A stretch of 32,819 nt of DNA from JBKJZO01 sp046715235 (lineage in GTDB: Bacteria > Actinomycetota > Actinomycetes > BP-191), in the NCBI GenBank assembly GCA_046715235.1, contig JBKJZO010000096.1, forward strand, positions 1 through 32,819, given 5' to 3'. Positions 15,087 through 25,281 of this stretch are shown here, one piece after another (the stretch's first letter is position 1; each line of letters opens with the position of its first letter). The notes under the pieces are model-generated. The model did not search any database. It had not been told where the DNA came from and was given only the letters and a program-made list of their open reading frames with translations. The translations under genes were made by a program, and so were the position numbers.

Positions 15087-16507
15087 CAGCAGTAACCTCG
15101 GACGGGTTGCCACCGGCAGCCCATACGAACAACCGCGTCCTGGCCGTGATGCAACGAATCGGCCGCAGCCTCATGCTCCCGATCGCCGTCCTCCCTGCCG
15201 CAGCTTTGTTGTTGCGCTTCGGCCAGCCGGACATGCTCGGTGCAGGCGAAGAAGGGATCCACCTCGCCAGCCGGTCCGGCTTCGCCTGGATGACGCCCGT
15301 CGCCGGCGTCCTTGCCGCAGCCGGGGATGCGATCTTCTCGTCACTGCCGATCTTGTTCGCGATCGGAGTCGCGGTCGGCTTCGCACGGAAGTCGGACGGA
15401 TCGACAGCGCTCGCGGGTGCGGTCGGCTACCTCGTCTACCACTTCGTCTCGATGTACCTGTTCTTCAACCTGACGTGGATCGACGACTCCATCCAGAGTC
15501 GGGTGACGCACACCGTCGTCGGCACCGACGGCCCCACTCCTCAGCTCAACATGGCGGCCCGCAATCCGACGTTCGTGCTCGGCGGCATCCTGGTCGGCAT
15601 TACGGCCGCTCTGCTCTACCAGCGCTACCACCGCGTGAAGCTGCCGCCCTACCTCGCGTTCTTCGGCGGGCGGCGGTTCGTGCCGATCATCACTGCGGCT
15701 GCGTCCGTCATCCTCGGCACGGCCATGGCACTGATATGGGGACCCATCGGCGCGGGCATCGAGAACTTCGGCGACTGGGCGGTGGCGCAAGGGGCGATCG
15801 GTGCCGGCATCTTCGGCGTACTCAACCGCGCGCTGCTCCCATTCGGGTTGCACCACATCATCAACTCGATCGCCTGGTTCACCGTCGGCACCTATGAAGG
15901 CGCGCAGGGGGTCGTGCACGGAGACCTCACCCGCTTCTTCGCGGGCGACCCGAAGGCCGGCACCTTCATGACGGGGTTCTTCCCGGTGATGATGTTCGGC
16001 CTGCCCGCGGCCGGCATCGCGATGTGGCAGGAGGCGCGCGCCGAGAAGCGAGCGGCCATCGGAGGGATCATGCTCGCCGGCGCCTTCACGTCGTTCCTGA
16101 CCGGAGTCACCGAGCCGTTGGAGTTCGCGTTCCTGTTCGTGGCCCCGGTGCTCTTCGCCGTGCACGCTGTGCTGACGGGCGTGTCGATGGCCCTGATGGA
16201 GGGACTCGGCGCGAAGGACGGGTTCGGCTTCTCCGCCGGGGCGATCGACTTCGCCATCAACTGGGGCAAGGCGACGAAGCCCTGGCTGGTCATCCTCGTG
16301 GGCATCGTCTATGCAGCGGTCTACTACACGCTGTTCCGCTTCGCGATCCGCAGGTGGAACTTGATGACACCTGGCCGCGAGCCGGACGACGCCGTCGACG
16401 TAACCGAACCGCTCGTCACTGCCGGAGCACCATCGTCGGTGTATCCGGAAGCCGATGTGACGCCCGGTGCGACAACGGAAAGGACAACACGCACCCAGAA
16501 CCCGTAG
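15083..16507 (+). CDS. PTS IIC permease, GlcNAc family (NagE2-like)
   Basis: The product is 474 aa with about ten membrane segments and no fused IIB or IIA. Family-specific stretches are GRSLMLPIAVLPAAALLLRFG near the N-terminus, LPFGLHHIINSIAWF, FFPVMMFGLPAAGIAMW and the TGVTEPLEFAFLFVAP sugar-binding motif. It imports and helps phosphorylate the sugar, most likely N-acetylglucosamine given the DasR-like control; glucose cannot be excluded from sequence. The C-terminal 40 residues are polar and not conserved. The start ATG overlaps the regulator stop, with GGGAGG in the regulator's last codons as ribosome site. A strong hairpin follows at 16527. Confidence 0.93.
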   Translation: MTAVTSDGLPPAAHTNNRVLAVMQRIGRSLMLPIAVLPAAALLLRFGQPDMLGAGEEGIHLASRSGFAWMTPVAGVLAAAGDAIFSSLPILFAIGVAVGFARKSDGSTALAGAVGYLVYHFVSMYLFFNLTWIDDSIQSRVTHTVVGTDGPTPQLNMAARNPTFVLGGILVGITAALLYQRYHRVKLPPYLAFFGGRRFVPIITAAASVILGTAMALIWGPIGAGIENFGDWAVAQGAIGAGIFGVLNRALLPFGLHHIINSIAWFTVGTYEGAQGVVHGDLTRFFAGDPKAGTFMTGFFPVMMFGLPAAGIAMWQEARAEKRAAIGGIMLAGAFTSFLTGVTEPLEFAFLFVAPVLFAVHAVLTGVSMALMEGLGAKDGFGFSAGAIDFAINWGKATKPWLVILVGIVYAAVYYTLFRFAIRRWNLMTPGREPDDAVDVTEPLVTAGAPSSVYPEADVTPGATTERTTRTQNP

Positions 16508-16526
16508 TCGGATTCGGGCACAAGCT

Positions 16527-16562
16527 GCCGGCCGTCGCAAGGTCCCCTGCGCGACGGCCGGC
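16527..16562. terminator. Hairpin terminator after the IIC gene
   Basis: Perfect 12-bp arms gccggccgtcgc (16527-16538) and gcgacggccggc (16551-16562) enclose a 12-base loop. It lies 20 bases after the IIC stop and 26 bases before the stop of the convergent oxidoreductase gene, so it can serve both directions. No T-run follows. Confidence 0.75.
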
Positions 16563-16587
16563 GCCTGAATTCAGGCCAGCTCTTGCG

Positions 16588-17244
16588 TCAGGGGCGAAGG
16601 ACCTTGATGTTGAAGTACGGCGACCCGCCGGCCTGCATCAACCGGAGCCACAGCGGCAGGTACATCTCCAGGGCCCGTGCGGCGGTCAGGTCGCCGAGGT
16701 CGATCACGTCCTCGTCCGGCCAGCCGAACGACGTGAGGACCTCCTTGGCCTGCGCCTTCGCGCCCTCGTCGTTGCCGCTGACGAAAACGTTGTGCGACCC
16801 GGGGACACGGGACGGGTCGACCATCACGTCGGCGGTGACGGTGTTGAGCGTCTTCACCACCCGCACCGCCGGGTGCGCCCGCTGGATCTGTTCGGCGAGG
16901 CTGTCGTCGTTGACGACGGAGAGCCGCGGCGGGAAACCCCTGCTGAAGTCGAGCGCGTTGGAGACGTCGAGCAGCGTCTTGCCGGCCAGCGCCTCGTCGC
17001 CGGCTTGCGAGAGCACCTCGAGCGTCGCCGTACCCGCGGTGGCATTGACCAGGATCTCGCCGAACGCCGCGGCGTCAGCAAACGAGCCCTCGTGCGCGAG
17101 GTCACCCGCCTCTGCCGCCCAATCGACGGCCTTTTTGTTGCCGGCCTCGCGCGATCCCATCGTGACCTCGTGACCCAACGACACGAGCCTGCTGGCGATC
17201 GTTTGCCCGACCACCCCTGTTCCCAGCACACCGAACCGCGCCAC
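16588..17244 (-). CDS. NAD(P)-binding oxidoreductase, F420-dependent NADP reductase-like family
   Basis: The product is 218 aa. The N-terminus MARFGVLGTGVVGQTIASRL is a Rossmann GxGxxG dinucleotide site. GHEVTMGSREAGNKK supplies the Ser/Arg pair that usually selects NADP phosphate. The middle has ILVNATAG, LLDVSNALDFSRG and VRVVKTLNT, typical of the NADPH-dependent F420 reductase-like family (pfam F420_oxidored). Whether it uses F420 is not shown by the sequence. The GTG at 17242-17244 has GAGGAG six bases upstream. It appears to be monocistronic. Confidence 0.85.
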   Translation of the reverse strand: MARFGVLGTGVVGQTIASRLVSLGHEVTMGSREAGNKKAVDWAAEAGDLAHEGSFADAAAFGEILVNATAGTATLEVLSQAGDEALAGKTLLDVSNALDFSRGFPPRLSVVNDDSLAEQIQRAHPAVRVVKTLNTVTADVMVDPSRVPGSHNVFVSGNDEGAKAQAKEVLTSFGWPDEDVIDLGDLTAARALEMYLPLWLRLMQAGGSPYFNIKVLRP

Positions 17245-17318
17245 TGCGTCTCCTCGCGATCGACCGTCGTTAGCGGCGCCAACAGGAGTCGGTGCCGGTT
17301 ACTTCCCGGCGGCGAGGG

Positions 17319-17876
17319 TCAGCGGCCGAAGGCGGCTAGCAGTCGGGTCTGAGCGTCGGCGTCATTCGGTACGTCGACGCGTGCGCCGACCGCGCCTCCG
17401 CTGCGGTACATCGCCTCTCGATCGGCAAACCAGGCAGCGCAGGCGTCGACCAGGTCGGGATCGAGCCGGTCATCCGCGCCGATCGCGCGGGCGAGATCCC
17501 AGCCGTGGATCAGGTGGTCGGCGAACAGCTGCAGCGCGTACTCCTCGCCGGGGACGTCGCCGAACGACAGGTGCACGATCCGCGTCATCGCCCCTGGTGC
17601 GCCGACCGCACGCACGGCCCCGGCGGCGGCGTCGTCCCAGGCGTGCTTGGGGCTTTCGCCGAGCAGGTCGCCCTCGTACGCGTCGCCGACCTCTGCCACT
17701 GTCTTGCCTTCGAAGATCGGCGGCGTCCACCTGTTCTCGTAGACGAGGTGGTTGACCAGCGTTCGCACGTCCCAGTCCTCGTCGGGCGTCGGTGCCGACC
17801 ACTGGTCGTCGCCCACGGACTGGACCTGAGTCCCGAAGAACTCGACTGCTCTGCGGTGCAACTCGACAGCGTCCAT
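17319..17876 (-). CDS. TIGR03086-type DinB / maleylpyruvate isomerase-like metal-binding protein
   Basis: The product is 185 aa with a four-helix DinB-like fold. Typical features are a helix-1 Phe/Val pattern, WSAPTPDEDWDVRTLVNHLVYENRW with His43, and FADHLIHGWDLARAIG with the second and third metal-ligand histidines. The family contains mycothiol-dependent enzymes of actinobacteria, but most members have no known substrate. The ATG at 17874-17876 has only a weak ribosome site. It is divergent from the MFS gene with about 100 bases between them. Confidence 0.85.
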   Translation of the reverse strand: MDAVELHRRAVEFFGTQVQSVGDDQWSAPTPDEDWDVRTLVNHLVYENRWTPPIFEGKTVAEVGDAYEGDLLGESPKHAWDDAAAGAVRAVGAPGAMTRIVHLSFGDVPGEEYALQLFADHLIHGWDLARAIGADDRLDPDLVDACAAWFADREAMYRSGGAVGARVDVPNDADAQTRLLAAFGR

Positions 17877-17979
17877 GCTGACCGTCCAGGCTCGATCGGT
17901 TCCTGCTCAGACTTCAACCTGGCACACCGCGAGCTAGTGCGACAGTGCTTGCAACCAGGAGCCACCTGAGGAGATCGTG

Positions 17980-19431
17980 ATGGCACGTGAGGTGCCGCCC
18001 GCCGAGCAGCTGCTGTCGCCGCAGCGCTGGCGGACGACGGTCGGCCTCGTGCTGGTGATCACCCTCATTGCTTTCGAGGCGATGGCGGTCGCGACGGTGC
18101 TGCCGGTGGCCGCTGACGAGCTCGGGGGGTTGCGCCTCTACGGATGGGCGTTCTCGGCGTTCCTGCTCACGCAGCTGCTCGGCATCGTGATAGCCGGAGA
18201 GGCGCTCGACCACCGCGGTCCCGCAGTCCCGATGCTCGCTGGTGTCGTGACATTCGCGGGCGGGCTGTTGGTGGCGGGCCTGGCGCCCTCGATGGAGGTG
18301 CTGGTGGCGGGCCGCGCAGTGCAGGGTCTGGGTGCCGGCGCGATGGGAGCGGCTGTCTACGCCGTGATGGCGATCGGGTACGACGACGCCGTACGACCGC
18401 GCCTGATGGCCGTCACGTCGACCGCGTGGGTCGTCCCGGCCCTGGTCGGCCCGGGGGTGGCCGGTGTGGTTGCCGAGCATCTCGGCTGGCGGCTCGCATT
18501 TCTCGGAATCCTGCCGCTCACCGTTCCGGTCCTGCTGATGCTCGGTCCAGGCCTGAGGTCGATGACACCCACCGACCCGCCGGATGTGTCGACGCCTCGG
18601 AGCAGGCGACGGCACCGATCCGCCGTTGCGCTTCTTGCCGGTGTCGCGTTGCTGATGGTCGCCGGCCAGCCGGGGACGGTATGGGTGCGGGTGGTGGAGG
18701 CCGTCGCGGGCCTTGCTGTTGTCGTACCGGCGCTGCGCGTCCTGCTGCCTGTGGGCACTTTTCGGCTGACGGCGGGGGTGCCCGCGGCAATAGCGGTCCG
18801 CGGCGTCATGACCATGACGTTCTTCGGCGCGGAGGCGTTTCTGCCGTTGGGGCTGACGGACGTGCGCGGGCTCAGCGCCGGCGAGGCGGGGCTCGCGCTC
18901 ACCTGCGGGGCGATCGGGTGGGCCATCGGTTCCTGGGTCCAGGAAAGGCGTGACGGCGCTGTGCCTCGCCCAACGCTGGTCCGGGTCGGCCTGCTGGTAT
19001 TGGCCGCAGGAGTCGCTGGTGCGGCTCTGGGTCTGCAGCCGTGGTTACCGTCGTTCATTGGTGCGATCGCCTGGGGCGTCGGCGGAGCGGGGATGGGCCT
19101 GGCGTTCTCAAGCGTCGCGCTAGTCGTGATTGCTGGGGCGCCGCAGGGCGAGCAGGGCAGGACGATGGCCGGACTGCAGACCGCAGACGTCATCGGGGGC
19201 TTGCTGGGGACCGGGCTGGGCGGCGCGATTGTCGCGGCGGCGAACGCGCCAACGGTCACTGGGGGCCGGATCGCGACGATCTACGTGCTGCTGGCCGCGG
19301 TCGCCATCGGGGGTGCGGCCGCGGCCGGACGGCTCGCCGAACGCGATGGAGGGTCAGAAGCTGGCGATAAGGGATGGTCTGTCCGCGAGCAACGGCATAC
19401 CTTCGACACAGGGGGATTCGGGGGACGCTGA
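17980..19431 (+). CDS. MFS transporter (DHA-type)
   Basis: The product is 483 aa with about 12-14 membrane helices. The N-terminal half shows FEAMAVATVLPVAADELGG, GWAFSAFLLTQLLG, LDHRGPAVPMLAG and VAGRAVQGLGAGAMGAAVYA, the drug:H+ antiporter pattern with the motif C-like LVGPGVAGVVAEHLGWRLAF. A hydrophilic C-terminal tail of about 30 residues follows the last helix. The substrate cannot be assigned; efflux of a small molecule is the usual role. The ATG at 17980 is preferred over the adjacent GTG at 17977 because GAGGAG then lies 7 bases upstream. The ACT-domain gene starts 12 bases after its stop, so the two are probably co-transcribed. Confidence 0.88.
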   Translation: MAREVPPAEQLLSPQRWRTTVGLVLVITLIAFEAMAVATVLPVAADELGGLRLYGWAFSAFLLTQLLGIVIAGEALDHRGPAVPMLAGVVTFAGGLLVAGLAPSMEVLVAGRAVQGLGAGAMGAAVYAVMAIGYDDAVRPRLMAVTSTAWVVPALVGPGVAGVVAEHLGWRLAFLGILPLTVPVLLMLGPGLRSMTPTDPPDVSTPRSRRRHRSAVALLAGVALLMVAGQPGTVWVRVVEAVAGLAVVVPALRVLLPVGTFRLTAGVPAAIAVRGVMTMTFFGAEAFLPLGLTDVRGLSAGEAGLALTCGAIGWAIGSWVQERRDGAVPRPTLVRVGLLVLAAGVAGAALGLQPWLPSFIGAIAWGVGGAGMGLAFSSVALVVIAGAPQGEQGRTMAGLQTADVIGGLLGTGLGGAIVAAANAPTVTGGRIATIYVLLAAVAIGGAAAAGRLAERDGGSEAGDKGWSVREQRHTFDTGGFGGR

Positions 19432-19443
19432 GGGGAAGCAGTC

Positions 19444-19833
19444 ATGGACGGATTCATCGTGGAGCTCAAGAACCAGCCGGGGACATTCGGGCGGCTCGCT
19501 GACGCGATCGCCGCACGCGGCGTCAACGTCATGTGCGCGGGCGCCGCTTTCGGGGACTTCGGGATCGCGACCTTCGTCTCCGAGGACGACACCGGACTGC
19601 GCGCGGCGCTCGACGAGAGCGGCGCCGACTACCGGGCCGTCCCGACGTTCAAGGTCAAGCTCGACAACCGGCCCGGCACGGCCGCGGAAGTCACCCGGCT
19701 GTTGTCGAACGACGGCATCAACCTCGACCTGTTCCTGCCGGTAGAGATCTCGTCGAGCCGCGCCGTCGTCGCCATCGGGTGTGAAGACACGGCGCGCGCG
19801 TCAGCGCTCTTCGGTGATCGAGTCGTCAGCTAG
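19444..19833 (+). CDS. Tandem ACT-domain protein
   Basis: The product is 129 aa with two ACT-like beta-alpha-beta units: residues 3-65 (FIVELKNQPGTFGRLADAIA) and 69-129 (VKLDNRPGTAAEVTRLLSNDGINL). Each has the N-x-P-G-T turn used for amino-acid binding. No catalytic domain is attached, so it is probably a small ligand-sensing protein whose ligand is unknown. The ATG at 19444 has GAGGGGAAG upstream. It follows the MFS gene closely and converges on gcvP with 16 bases between stops. Confidence 0.87.
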   Translation: MDGFIVELKNQPGTFGRLADAIAARGVNVMCAGAAFGDFGIATFVSEDDTGLRAALDESGADYRAVPTFKVKLDNRPGTAAEVTRLLSNDGINLDLFLPVEISSSRAVVAIGCEDTARASALFGDRVVS

Positions 19834-19849
19834 CGCGCCTGCGGAGTCC

Positions 19850-22720
<2,871 letters not shown>

Positions 22721-22870
22721 GGGAGCTCCGGGGGTCGAGGTTGGCCTGATGATTGTCGCTCACTGCCAGGCCGTCTACCGCATGCAACGCCGGGCTGTAC
22801 GGCGGGCGGAACGATCGCTGCTGCGGCACTGTTGTCAAGGTCAGGATCCGGACAAACGAGAGGGTGCCCA

Positions 22871-23524
22871 GTGCTGTTCTCCGGTACGAAGACGACGATG
22901 GTGACCCCCGAGCGCGCGCTGCCTGGCCGTTCAACTCCGATTGCGCTGAGTGACACGCACTACGTGCTCGGGACGCCGCTGCGCCCGCCGTACCCCGAAG
23001 GCCTTGAGGTTGCGGTGTTCGGCCTCGGCTGTTTCTGGGGCGCGGAGCGGCTCTTCTGGAAGCTCGACGGCGTCTACAGCACCGCGGCCGGGTACGCCGG
23101 CGGCTTCACGCCCAACCCGACGTACGAAGAGGTGTGCAGCGCCAAGACCGGTCACACCGAGGCCGTCCAGGTCGTCTTCGATCCCGCAAAGATCTCGTAC
23201 GGCGAACTGCTGCGGGTCTTCTGGGAGGCGCACGACCCGACGCAGGGGATGCGCCAGGGCAACGACGTCGGCACGCAATACAGGTCGGCGATCTACACGC
23301 ACGGCGACGATCAGCGCGCGCTGGCCGACGAGACGCGCGCGTCGTTCAACGAGACGCTGCGGCGGGCGGGCTTCCCCGACATCACGACCGAGATCGCGTC
23401 GGCAGGGGAGTTCTGCTTCGCCGAGGACTACCACCAGCAGTACCTCGCGAAGGTGCCGGGCGGCTACTGCGGCCTAGCCGGCACCGGCCAAACCTGCGCC
23501 GTAGGCGTCGCGAAGATCGACTGA
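22871..23524 (+). CDS. msrA: Peptide-methionine (S)-S-oxide reductase MsrA
   Basis: The product is 217 aa. It reduces methionine-S-sulfoxide in oxidised proteins. The catalytic cysteine is Cys54 in GLGCFWGAERLFW, followed by YAGG, the TGHTEAVQVVFDP segment and the EAHDPTQG motif. Recycling cysteines lie in GGYCGLAGTGQTCAVG at the C-terminus. The GTG at 22871 is preceded by GAGAGGG and gives the family N-terminus VLFSGTKTTMVTPERALPGR. The gene is divergent from gcvP and converges with a lipoprotein gene, with 10 bases between the stops. Its last 60-90 bases are repeated twice downstream (24523-24615 and 25048-25104). Confidence 0.96.
   Translation: MLFSGTKTTMVTPERALPGRSTPIALSDTHYVLGTPLRPPYPEGLEVAVFGLGCFWGAERLFWKLDGVYSTAAGYAGGFTPNPTYEEVCSAKTGHTEAVQVVFDPAKISYGELLRVFWEAHDPTQGMRQGNDVGTQYRSAIYTHGDDQRALADETRASFNETLRRAGFPDITTEIASAGEFCFAEDYHQQYLAKVPGGYCGLAGTGQTCAVGVAKID
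23428..23515 (+). repeat. msrA 3'-end repeat, copy 1 (in the intact gene)
   Basis: This is the terminal part of the functional msrA gene, from the codons for YHQQYLAKVPGG to AVGVAK. Copy 2 matches it at 57 of 64 positions over 23428-23491. Copy 3 matches it at 45 of 57 positions over 23459-23515 (counted by eye). Confidence 0.85.
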
Positions 23525-23534
23525 GCTTGCGGCG

Positions 23535-24359
23535 CTACCCCTTGTGTGGGATGGGGCAGTTGGGATCGCCCACTGCCAAGTTCGGGCCGTCAGTAAACGT
23601 CGAGTCCGGTCCTAGCTTCAGGCAACCGGCGAGCTGCCAAGAGCGTCCGTCGAAACGCAAGTAGGTCGGATATCTGATCGCGCCGGCGGTAGCGGTGTCG
23701 TCGGTCTCGAACAGGAGGTCGACGACGACGATTTCGAGCAGACCGTCGCCATCGATGTCGACCGTTGTTCCGCCGCCATCACCAAAGAAGGGTGTTGTGT
23801 CGCTGTAGTAGAGGCTGCCGAAGTCCTCGACCGGGTCAGTATTCGGGTCGAGCACGAGGACACGCGACGAGTGCGCACCTTCCGCAAACGGTACGAAGAC
23901 GCGTCCGCTGCGATCCGTCGCTAACCCGCTACTTGACGGGCCGTCGTCGCTATCGGCCTGTTTCCGCGCGTACGTCGAATCCGGGATCGGTTTCGGGGTG
24001 AGGTACACGAGTTGACCCGTGCGGTCCCACATCGCAATGTGCGTGACTGGCCCTATCAAGTCCGGAAGGTCCTCGTATGGGGCCTTGCTCGCAATGACCT
24101 CGACGCGAAGGACTCCGCGCTTCGTCTGCACCCCGTCGAGGCTGTCGAGCAGCGTGCAGGTGATCTTCTGGCATGCGGCCAACGTCGGGAACAAGGGACC
24201 GGTGTCCTCCACCGATCGCGTCGGCGTTGAGGGCGACGAACTCTCCGACTCGAACGGGGTGGACGGGCCAGCGGTGATGTGGCCGCTCTCGTTGCCGCAG
24301 GCAACCATCCCGACCGTGCAGGCGACCAGCACGCCGACAAGCACGCGACACGAGGGCAT
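23535..24359 (-). CDS. Lipoprotein with FG-GAP/VCBS-like calcium motif, hypothetical
   Basis: The product is 274 aa. The N-terminus MPSCRVLVGVLVACTVGMVACGNES is a lipoprotein signal with a MVAC lipobox, followed by a Ser/Thr/Pro-rich linker (residues about 30-55). The mature domain includes GTTVDIDGDGLLEIVVVD, a DxDGDGxxE loop typical of FG-GAP/VCBS propeller blades, and two CxxxxC-like cysteines. It is probably exposed on the cell surface. The start ATG at 24357-24359 is fixed by AGGAGG 11 bases upstream; the open frame further upstream lacks such a site. The gene is the sole cargo between msrA-tail copies 1 and 2, and its codon use is less GC-biased than its neighbours, consistent with acquisition. 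Function unknown. Confidence 0.8.
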   Translation of the reverse strand: MPSCRVLVGVLVACTVGMVACGNESGHITAGPSTPFESESSSPSTPTRSVEDTGPLFPTLAACQKITCTLLDSLDGVQTKRGVLRVEVIASKAPYEDLPDLIGPVTHIAMWDRTGQLVYLTPKPIPDSTYARKQADSDDGPSSSGLATDRSGRVFVPFAEGAHSSRVLVLDPNTDPVEDFGSLYYSDTTPFFGDGGGTTVDIDGDGLLEIVVVDLLFETDDTATAGAIRYPTYLRFDGRSWQLAGCLKLGPDSTFTDGPNLAVGDPNCPIPHKG

Positions 24360-24522
24360 GACGGTGGGTTCCTCCTGAGTAGAGCGCGAACGATAGAGGA
24401 AGGACACGCGGCGTGCCGCGACCTTCACCAATCCGATCGGGATCGATGACATCGCTGGGATGTGAGCCGCGCGCCGGGTGGCAATGTCGACTTCCGGCAG
24501 GGTTCACTACGCGGATTCCTCG

Positions 24523-24615
24523 CTATCAGCAGCAGTACCTGGCAAAGGTGCCGGGCGGCTACTGCGGTCTCGCCGGCACCGGGCAATGCCTAAGTGCCCC
24601 ATTGGTGTAGCGCGC
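24523..24615 (+). repeat. msrA 3'-end repeat, copy 2 (frameshifted remnant)
   Basis: It encodes YQQQYLAKVPGGYCGLAGTGQ in one frame. After about five extra bases (near 24587-24591) it continues as CPIGVAR in another frame, matching the CAVGVAK end of MsrA. The 64 bases 24523-24586 match 23428-23491 at 57 positions. No msrA homology is visible upstream of 24523, so it is a tail fragment rather than a decayed full gene. The stretch 24360-24681 around it holds no other gene. Confidence 0.85.
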
Positions 24616-24681
24616 ACGGCGCTGGCAGCTTCTTCAGTACATCTGCCTCCGAATTTTGAGTTAGTCCGAGACACTCGCTGC

Positions 24682-25056
24682 ATGCCTGTTTTCGTCACTA
24701 CGTCGCCACTCTCTCTCGCCCGTCTGCTCTGGTGGTATGGCGAGGACGAGTTGTGGCCGCTCGCGCTTGCCCTGACGCCGGAAGCGGTCGCGGGCCTGGC
24801 CGACGACTTCGGTCGGCTATATCTCGACGAGAGCGAGGTGCGAAGGCATTGGCCAGCCGCGCCGAGGTATGCGCATTTGCTACTCCCAGTCATCGGTCTG
24901 CTAGAAGGCCGGATGCGCCCCGCAGCACGTACTCGGCGCAGGCCGGAGCGGAACATGCCCGAGATCCTTCGTCGGGACGAGGAGTGGGCGTGGACCGAGC
25001 CCGGCGTGACTGAGGTAAGTCGACTCCTCCACGAGCGACTGCATGAAGGCGGCTAA
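24682..25056 (+). CDS. Hypothetical protein between msrA-tail copies 2 and 3
   Basis: The product is 124 aa and I do not recognise a family. It begins MPVFVTTSPLSLARLLWWYG, and contains an ELWPLALALTPEAVAGLADDFGRLY helix-like segment and a basic stretch (RMRPAARTRRRPERN). It looks soluble. The ATG at 24682 lacks a strong ribosome site; the frame is open further upstream but there it runs through msrA-tail copy 2 as nonsense. The last residues, EGG then TAA, are encoded within msrA-tail copy 3, where the TAC (Tyr) codon of msrA has become TAA. The end of this gene is therefore formed by the repeat junction, which supports insertion of the gene as cargo. Confidence 0.6.
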   Translation: MPVFVTTSPLSLARLLWWYGEDELWPLALALTPEAVAGLADDFGRLYLDESEVRRHWPAAPRYAHLLLPVIGLLEGRMRPAARTRRRPERNMPEILRRDEEWAWTEPGVTEVSRLLHERLHEGG

Positions 25057-25104
25057 CCCGGCCTTGTGGGCACCGGCCAGTCCTGCTCAGTAGGCGTAGC
25101 CAAG
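25048..25104 (+). repeat. msrA 3'-end repeat, copy 3 (shorter remnant)
   Basis: It reads GG-stop-PGLVGTGQSCSVGVAK in the msrA frame, followed by SNKS and a TGA. It matches 23459-23515 of msrA at 45 of 57 positions, so it is more diverged than copy 2. The stop of the orphan gene (25054-25056) lies in its first bases. A nested palindrome begins 12 bases after it and may be the original msrA terminator. Confidence 0.8.
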
Positions 25105-25115
25105 TCGAATAAGTC

Positions 25116-25168
25116 GTGATCTTTGCCCCCGCAGTCGTCGCCACAACGACTAGAGGGGCAAAGATCAC
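25116..25168. repeat. Nested palindrome: 14-bp outer and 6-bp inner stems
   Basis: The outer arms gtgatctttgcccc (25116-25129) and ggggcaaagatcac (25155-25168) are perfect reverse complements. Inside, agtcgt (25133-25138) pairs with acgact (25146-25151), leaving 3-base internal loops and a 7-base apical loop. It could terminate transcription, and it lies directly after msrA-tail copy 3. Its outer arm resembles that of the hrpA/VOC element (GATC followed by TTTG and C). Its right end is part of the 26-bp direct repeat described next. Confidence 0.75.
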
Positions 25169-25187
25169 CGAATCCGCTGGGGCCCGC
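25162..25187. repeat. 26-bp direct repeat, left copy
   Basis: It begins with the last bases of the palindrome's right arm (agatcac) and continues cgaatccgctggggcccgc. The right copy at 25907-25932 differs at one position of 26. The pair brackets one orphan gene. Confidence 0.8.
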
Positions 25188-25281
25188 CCCCGGCCCGATC
25201 CATGCTCGGCGACATTCGCCTTTGTGCACCATGCCGCGTCAAGTGGGGAGTTGCCTCCGCCGATGACGGAGCGTGGAAGAC

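Noticed and set aside
22721..22870. Possible glycine riboswitch in the gcvP leader
   Set aside because: No tandem aptamer core or characteristic stems were found; only a TTGACA without a matching -10 is visible.
23428..25104. CRISPR or integron attC array explanation for the repeated msrA tails
   Set aside because: There are only three unequal copies that encode protein sequence, spacers of 0.4-1 kb contain genes, and no cas, intI or attC core sites are visible.
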